64,000 nt of DNA from Caldisericia bacterium. GTDB taxonomy: Bacteria > Caldisericota > Caldisericia > B22-G15. Both the position numbers and the translations under genes were made by a program. Each line of letters starts with the position of its first letter. Position 1 is the first letter of the stretch. Shown one piece after another: positions 61,298 through 64,000 of the stretch. Under the pieces are notes generated by a model that did not search any database, was not told where the DNA came from, and worked only from the letters and a program-made list of their open reading frames with translations. Where the stretch lies: assembly GCA_030018355.1 (NCBI GenBank), contig JASEFN010000002.1:172699-236698 (forward strand), written 5' to 3'.

Positions 61298-62056
61298 ATT
61301 AAAGATAAAGATTTTCTTGGTTCACAAGGAAAATTAATTGATATTTTAGAATTTATTTTTTTAAAAGATGAACCATATATTGATTTAAGTGAGATATCAG
61401 ATCTTTTTAAATTAAGTAAATCTGGAAGTTATAGAATTTTATCCATTTTAGTAAAAAAGGGTTTTTTAGAACATAAAAAGGGTGATGCCAGATATTTTTT
61501 AACAAAAAAAATTTTTGATATTTCTAAAAAATTAATTTTTAAAGAGCCAATCTACTTTATCATAGAAAATATTTTAGTTGAATTAGGAAATAAATTAAAA
61601 GAAGAAATATACTTTTTAAAAATTGAAAATAGTGAATTAAAAATTATCTATTCAAATTCAAAGAAAAACAATTATGAGTTTTTTCCTATTCATGCAACAT
61701 CATTTGGCAAAGTAATTTTATCCTTTTTAGATAATTCAAAAAGAAAAGAGATTTTTAATAAAATTAATTTTGAAAAGTATACTATTTATACAAAAGATAA
61801 TTTAAATGAATTTTTAAAAGAAATAAAAAAGATAAAAAAAGATGGATTTTCTTTATCAATTGAAGAATTTACTTATGGAATATGTGATTTATCATTTCCT
61901 ATTTTTGACAATGTTCAAGATAAAGTTTATTCTCTGGGAGTTAGATTTTCAAAAACAAAACTATCTGAATTATATCTTAATGAGATGATTCAAGTTTTAA
62001 AACAAACAAAAGATTTATTGGAAAAAAATCTAATTAACTTTTACAAATTTAAATAA
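61298..62056 (+). CDS. IclR family transcriptional regulator, apparent AUU start
   Basis: A 252-residue intact frame with no ATG, GTG or TTG until close to its end. An N-terminal winged helix (KLIDILEFIFLKD, DLSEISDLFKLSKSGSYRIL, KGDARYFLT) is followed by an effector domain (FFPIHATSFGKVILSFL; FSLSIEEFTYGICDLSFPIF) in the order seen in IclR regulators. A TAG stop lies directly before the ATT at 61298, and GGAGG lies eight bases before that ATT, so ATT is the natural start. It may be co-transcribed with pilC, 20 bases upstream. Target genes unknown; the GH99-like gene downstream is a candidate. Confidence 0.82.
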   Translation: MKDKDFLGSQGKLIDILEFIFLKDEPYIDLSEISDLFKLSKSGSYRILSILVKKGFLEHKKGDARYFLTKKIFDISKKLIFKEPIYFIIENILVELGNKLKEEIYFLKIENSELKIIYSNSKKNNYEFFPIHATSFGKVILSFLDNSKRKEIFNKINFEKYTIYTKDNLNEFLKEIKKIKKDGFSLSIEEFTYGICDLSFPIFDNVQDKVYSLGVRFSKTKLSELYLNEMIQVLKQTKDLLEKNLINFYKFK

Positions 62057-62378
62057 ATATAAACGCCATAAATTCAAAATATATTGACTTCATTGAAAGC
62101 ATAAGATTTATCTAATTTTTGTATTTATATGAAGATAAAAAGAGAATTAAAAATTTTCTTCTTTTTTGAAAAATATGGATTATAAGTAAACCTAAATTTA
62201 TATTTTTCTATGCCTGTTTTAATCTTAGTAAGTAAATTGATATTCTATTAAATATTAAATTAGATGATACAATATAGGTAGATTTTTTTAAATTTTTAGC
62301 GTGTTTGGACTTATATTAAAAATATGAGATTTTATCAAAAATAAATAAATAAAAAATAGAAAAATGGAGGTAAAAAAG
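62057..62378. other. AT-rich intergenic region, no gene seen
   Basis: About 320 bases of very AT-rich DNA between the IclR-family gene and the GH99-like gene. All frames are interrupted. It ends with the ATGGAGG ribosome site for the GH99-like gene. It must hold that gene's promoter, but no -35/-10 pair stands out. Confidence 0.5.
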
Positions 62379-63857
62379 ATGAAAAACAAAAAAATATTAA
62401 TTAAAATTACAATTTCTATTTTAATAGTAATTGGATTTATATTTTGTGTTCAAATACCTATTATAACAACCTTTTCGTCTATAAATAATTCAAAGCCACC
62501 TTCTTTAGCTAATTTTAATATCCCAATTTATATTGATTATTATCATCTTAGAATAGAATATTTAACAACTTCAGATTGGACAACTCTTGAATTAGTTAAT
62601 ATGGTAGAAACAATTTTAACTATGAGATTTATTGAGAAAATAGGAATACCAACTCATATTGGATTGGAATATAATATGTTAAGTTTAAACCAACCACTTG
62701 AAGAATCTATTAAAGAAAAGATGGTAGGTATGAAAGTTGATTTTGCAATTTCTTCAGAAAAAATTACTCAACCTCTTTTTTTCATTCTTAAAAAGGGTAA
62801 TTTGGGAAAAAGCATTGTAAGAATTTTTATTATTACAAATGAAAAGATCCAGATTATTAAAGAAATTACGCATATTGGTGAAGTTCCAGGTAGTGAAGGA
62901 TTAAATCCCATATCATTTGAAATTGATCTAAAATTACTAAAAAATCTTTCACATACTCAAATAGTAATTAATCGTCCTACTAAAAAAATGATTCTGTCTT
63001 TTTATTATCCATGGTATCATGAATATGATTGGTCAAGTCCTATGCTTAGAGATAGACCATTAAAATTATATTCTTCAAATGACCCAAAGGCAATTCTTCG
63101 CCAAATTACACAGGCTCAACAAGCAGGAATAGATGGTTTTATCTCTTCATGGTGGGGGCCAAAACATTATGAAGATCAAAATTTAGAAATACTTCTAAAT
63201 TTAGCACATAAAAAAAATTTCTCTATCTCAATCTATTTTGAAACCTTAACTGAAACTGGTCCTCGAGATGAGGAAGAAATTTATCAAATGCTTAAATATA
63301 TTATTGATAAATATGGAGATCATCCAGCATTTTTAAAAATTGATGGTAAACCTGTTATTGTTATTTGGGCATCACAAGAAGTTCCACTTAAAACATGGGA
63401 AAATATTTTTACAAAACTAAGAAATGAAGGAAGAGATGCTATTTATATTGGGTGCGGCTATAATATTGATAATCTTAATGTATTTGATGGAATACATGAA
63501 TATGGAATTTTTGGTTTCAAAGATCTTAATGAAGTTTATAAAACTGTAAGTTCTTATACTCGTTATTTTTCATTGTTATCAGATGAGCCTAACAAATCAA
63601 AAATTTGGGTTGCAACTGTTCAGCCGGGTTATGATGATCGACTTATACCAGGAAGAATAGGTTATGTAAAAGATAGAGAAAATGGTTGGTGCTATTGGAA
63701 TACATTTGAAGCAGCAATAGAAAGTGATCCAGATTTAATTTTTATAACTACATGGAATGAATGGTGGGAACATACATATATTGAGCCAAGTGAACTTTAC
63801 GGGGGTATATATTTATGGATAACCTATGTATTTGCTAGCAAATGGAAAGGCCATTAA
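62379..63857 (+). CDS. GH99-like (endo-alpha-mannosidase fold) exported protein
   Basis: About 492 residues with an N-terminal signal anchor (about 7-27). The C-terminal 280 residues resemble glycoside hydrolase family 99-like proteins: MILSFYYPWYHEYDW, AGIDGFISSWWGPK, SIYFETLTETGPRD, YGDHPAFLKIDGKPVIVIWAS, and FITTWNEWWEHTYIEPSE. GH99 enzymes cut alpha-mannosides; GH99-like proteins also occur in polysaccharide loci with unknown specificity. The N-terminal 190 residues are beta-rich and unassigned. I use the ATG at 62379, eight bases after ATGGAGG; the ATG at 62364 lies within the ribosome site. Confidence 0.75.
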   Translation: MKNKKILIKITISILIVIGFIFCVQIPIITTFSSINNSKPPSLANFNIPIYIDYYHLRIEYLTTSDWTTLELVNMVETILTMRFIEKIGIPTHIGLEYNMLSLNQPLEESIKEKMVGMKVDFAISSEKITQPLFFILKKGNLGKSIVRIFIITNEKIQIIKEITHIGEVPGSEGLNPISFEIDLKLLKNLSHTQIVINRPTKKMILSFYYPWYHEYDWSSPMLRDRPLKLYSSNDPKAILRQITQAQQAGIDGFISSWWGPKHYEDQNLEILLNLAHKKNFSISIYFETLTETGPRDEEEIYQMLKYIIDKYGDHPAFLKIDGKPVIVIWASQEVPLKTWENIFTKLRNEGRDAIYIGCGYNIDNLNVFDGIHEYGIFGFKDLNEVYKTVSSYTRYFSLLSDEPNKSKIWVATVQPGYDDRLIPGRIGYVKDRENGWCYWNTFEAAIESDPDLIFITTWNEWWEHTYIEPSELYGGIYLWITYVFASKWKGH

Positions 63858-63926
63858 CTATTATTTCATAATTTAAAACAGCATATTAACAAAATCGAAT
63901 ATGTTGTGTACTCATGTAATTTATAC

Positions 63927-63955
63927 TTGACAAATTTATAAATTTAATTCATAAT
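63927..63955 (+). promoter_or_regulatory. Promoter of the gene that starts at the right edge
   Basis: TTGACA (63927-63932), 17-base spacer, CATAAT (63950-63955). Immediately downstream AATTGTGTTA occurs twice (starting 63953 and near 63975), which could be a binding site or a product of slippage. Confidence 0.55.
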
Positions 63956-63996
63956 TGTGTTATGAATTTTAAAAATTGTGTTACAAAGGAGAAGTT

Positions 63997-64000
63997 ATGG
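63997..64000 (+). CDS. Start codon of a gene cut by the window edge
   Basis: AAAGGAG followed five bases later by ATG at the last bases of the window. Nothing of the product can be read. An in-frame alternative ATG at 63962 would put the ribosome site inside the gene and is less likely. Confidence 0.5.

Noticed and set aside
1-64000. CRISPR array, rRNA or tRNA genes, prophage
   Set aside because: No regularly spaced repeats, no rRNA-like blocks, no cloverleaf with a T-arm, and no phage structural or integrase genes were seen on either strand.

Overview
The window is strongly AT-rich, tightly packed bacterial DNA. Genes abut or overlap by a few bases, Shine-Dalgarno sites are purine-rich (AAGGAGG type), and many promoters have an extended -10 (TGN-TATAAT). 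The content points to an anaerobic, amino-acid-fermenting, possibly thermophilic bacterium. There is a complete core of the lysine-to-acetoacetate/3-aminobutyryl-CoA pathway, a carbamoyltransferase/carbamate kinase operon, ornithine racemase with ornithine carbamoyltransferase, a two-domain protein disulfide oxidoreductase of the kind common in thermophiles, and an archaeal-type phosphoglycerate mutase. I cannot fix the phylum. Lineages such as Caldisericota, Coprothermobacterota or Thermotogota would fit, but that is inference.

Layout. 1-2.6 kb (minus) is a small operon of membrane proteins and peptides: two SdpI-like proteins (one frameshifted), a 72-aa peptide with a YxxPxIxxxGG leader motif, a second hydrophobic mini-protein and a PH-domain membrane protein, driven by a clear TTGACA/TAAAAT promoter. 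2.7-5.3 kb holds comM, a CruF-like membrane protein and the ruins of a HEPN/MNT toxin-antitoxin pair. 5.3-10.1 kb (minus) is a self-contained operon with promoter and terminator: two knotted carbamoyltransferases, a PLP enzyme and carbamate kinase. 10.4-16.7 kb has a Ste24 protease, CutA, the disulfide oxidoreductase, and the classic rpmH-rnpA-yidD-yidC-jag-mnmE block. 16.7-29 kb is mixed housekeeping and membrane genes, ending in rseC behind a long structured RNA leader. 29-38.5 kb (mostly minus) holds comEC, comEA, argF, an M2-type peptidase, a split chromate transporter, ornithine racemase and an aldo/keto reductase. At 38.6-39.6 kb a perfect 181-bp direct repeat of the 5' end of ilvE flanks a small membrane gene. 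39.4-51.8 kb carries ilvE, tsaD, a class III aminotransferase and the lysine fermentation cluster, which converges on a CoA-transferase pair. 51.9-57.3 kb is alaS-ruvX-mltG-udk-DUF4911-yqeG. 57.3-61.3 kb is the type IV pilus motor set pilB-pilT-pilC. 61.3-64 kb has an IclR-family regulator and a GH99-like protein.

How the genes work together. Amino acids appear to be the energy source. KamA, KamDE, Kdd and Kce would turn lysine into acetoacetate and 3-aminobutyryl-CoA, and the CoA-transferase would activate the acetoacetate. The carbamoyltransferases and carbamate kinase would harvest ATP from carbamoylated amines. ComM, ComEA, ComEC and PilB/T/C suggest natural transformation.

The least expected observations are these: two intact genes (alaS and an IclR regulator) that appear to start at AUU; a candidate peptide/immunity locus; a structured RNA whose closing stem covers the rseC ribosome-binding site; an RocR-like regulator that has lost the residues needed for ATP hydrolysis and sigma-54 contact; and the ilvE repeat. 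No tRNA, rRNA, CRISPR array or insertion sequence was recognised.
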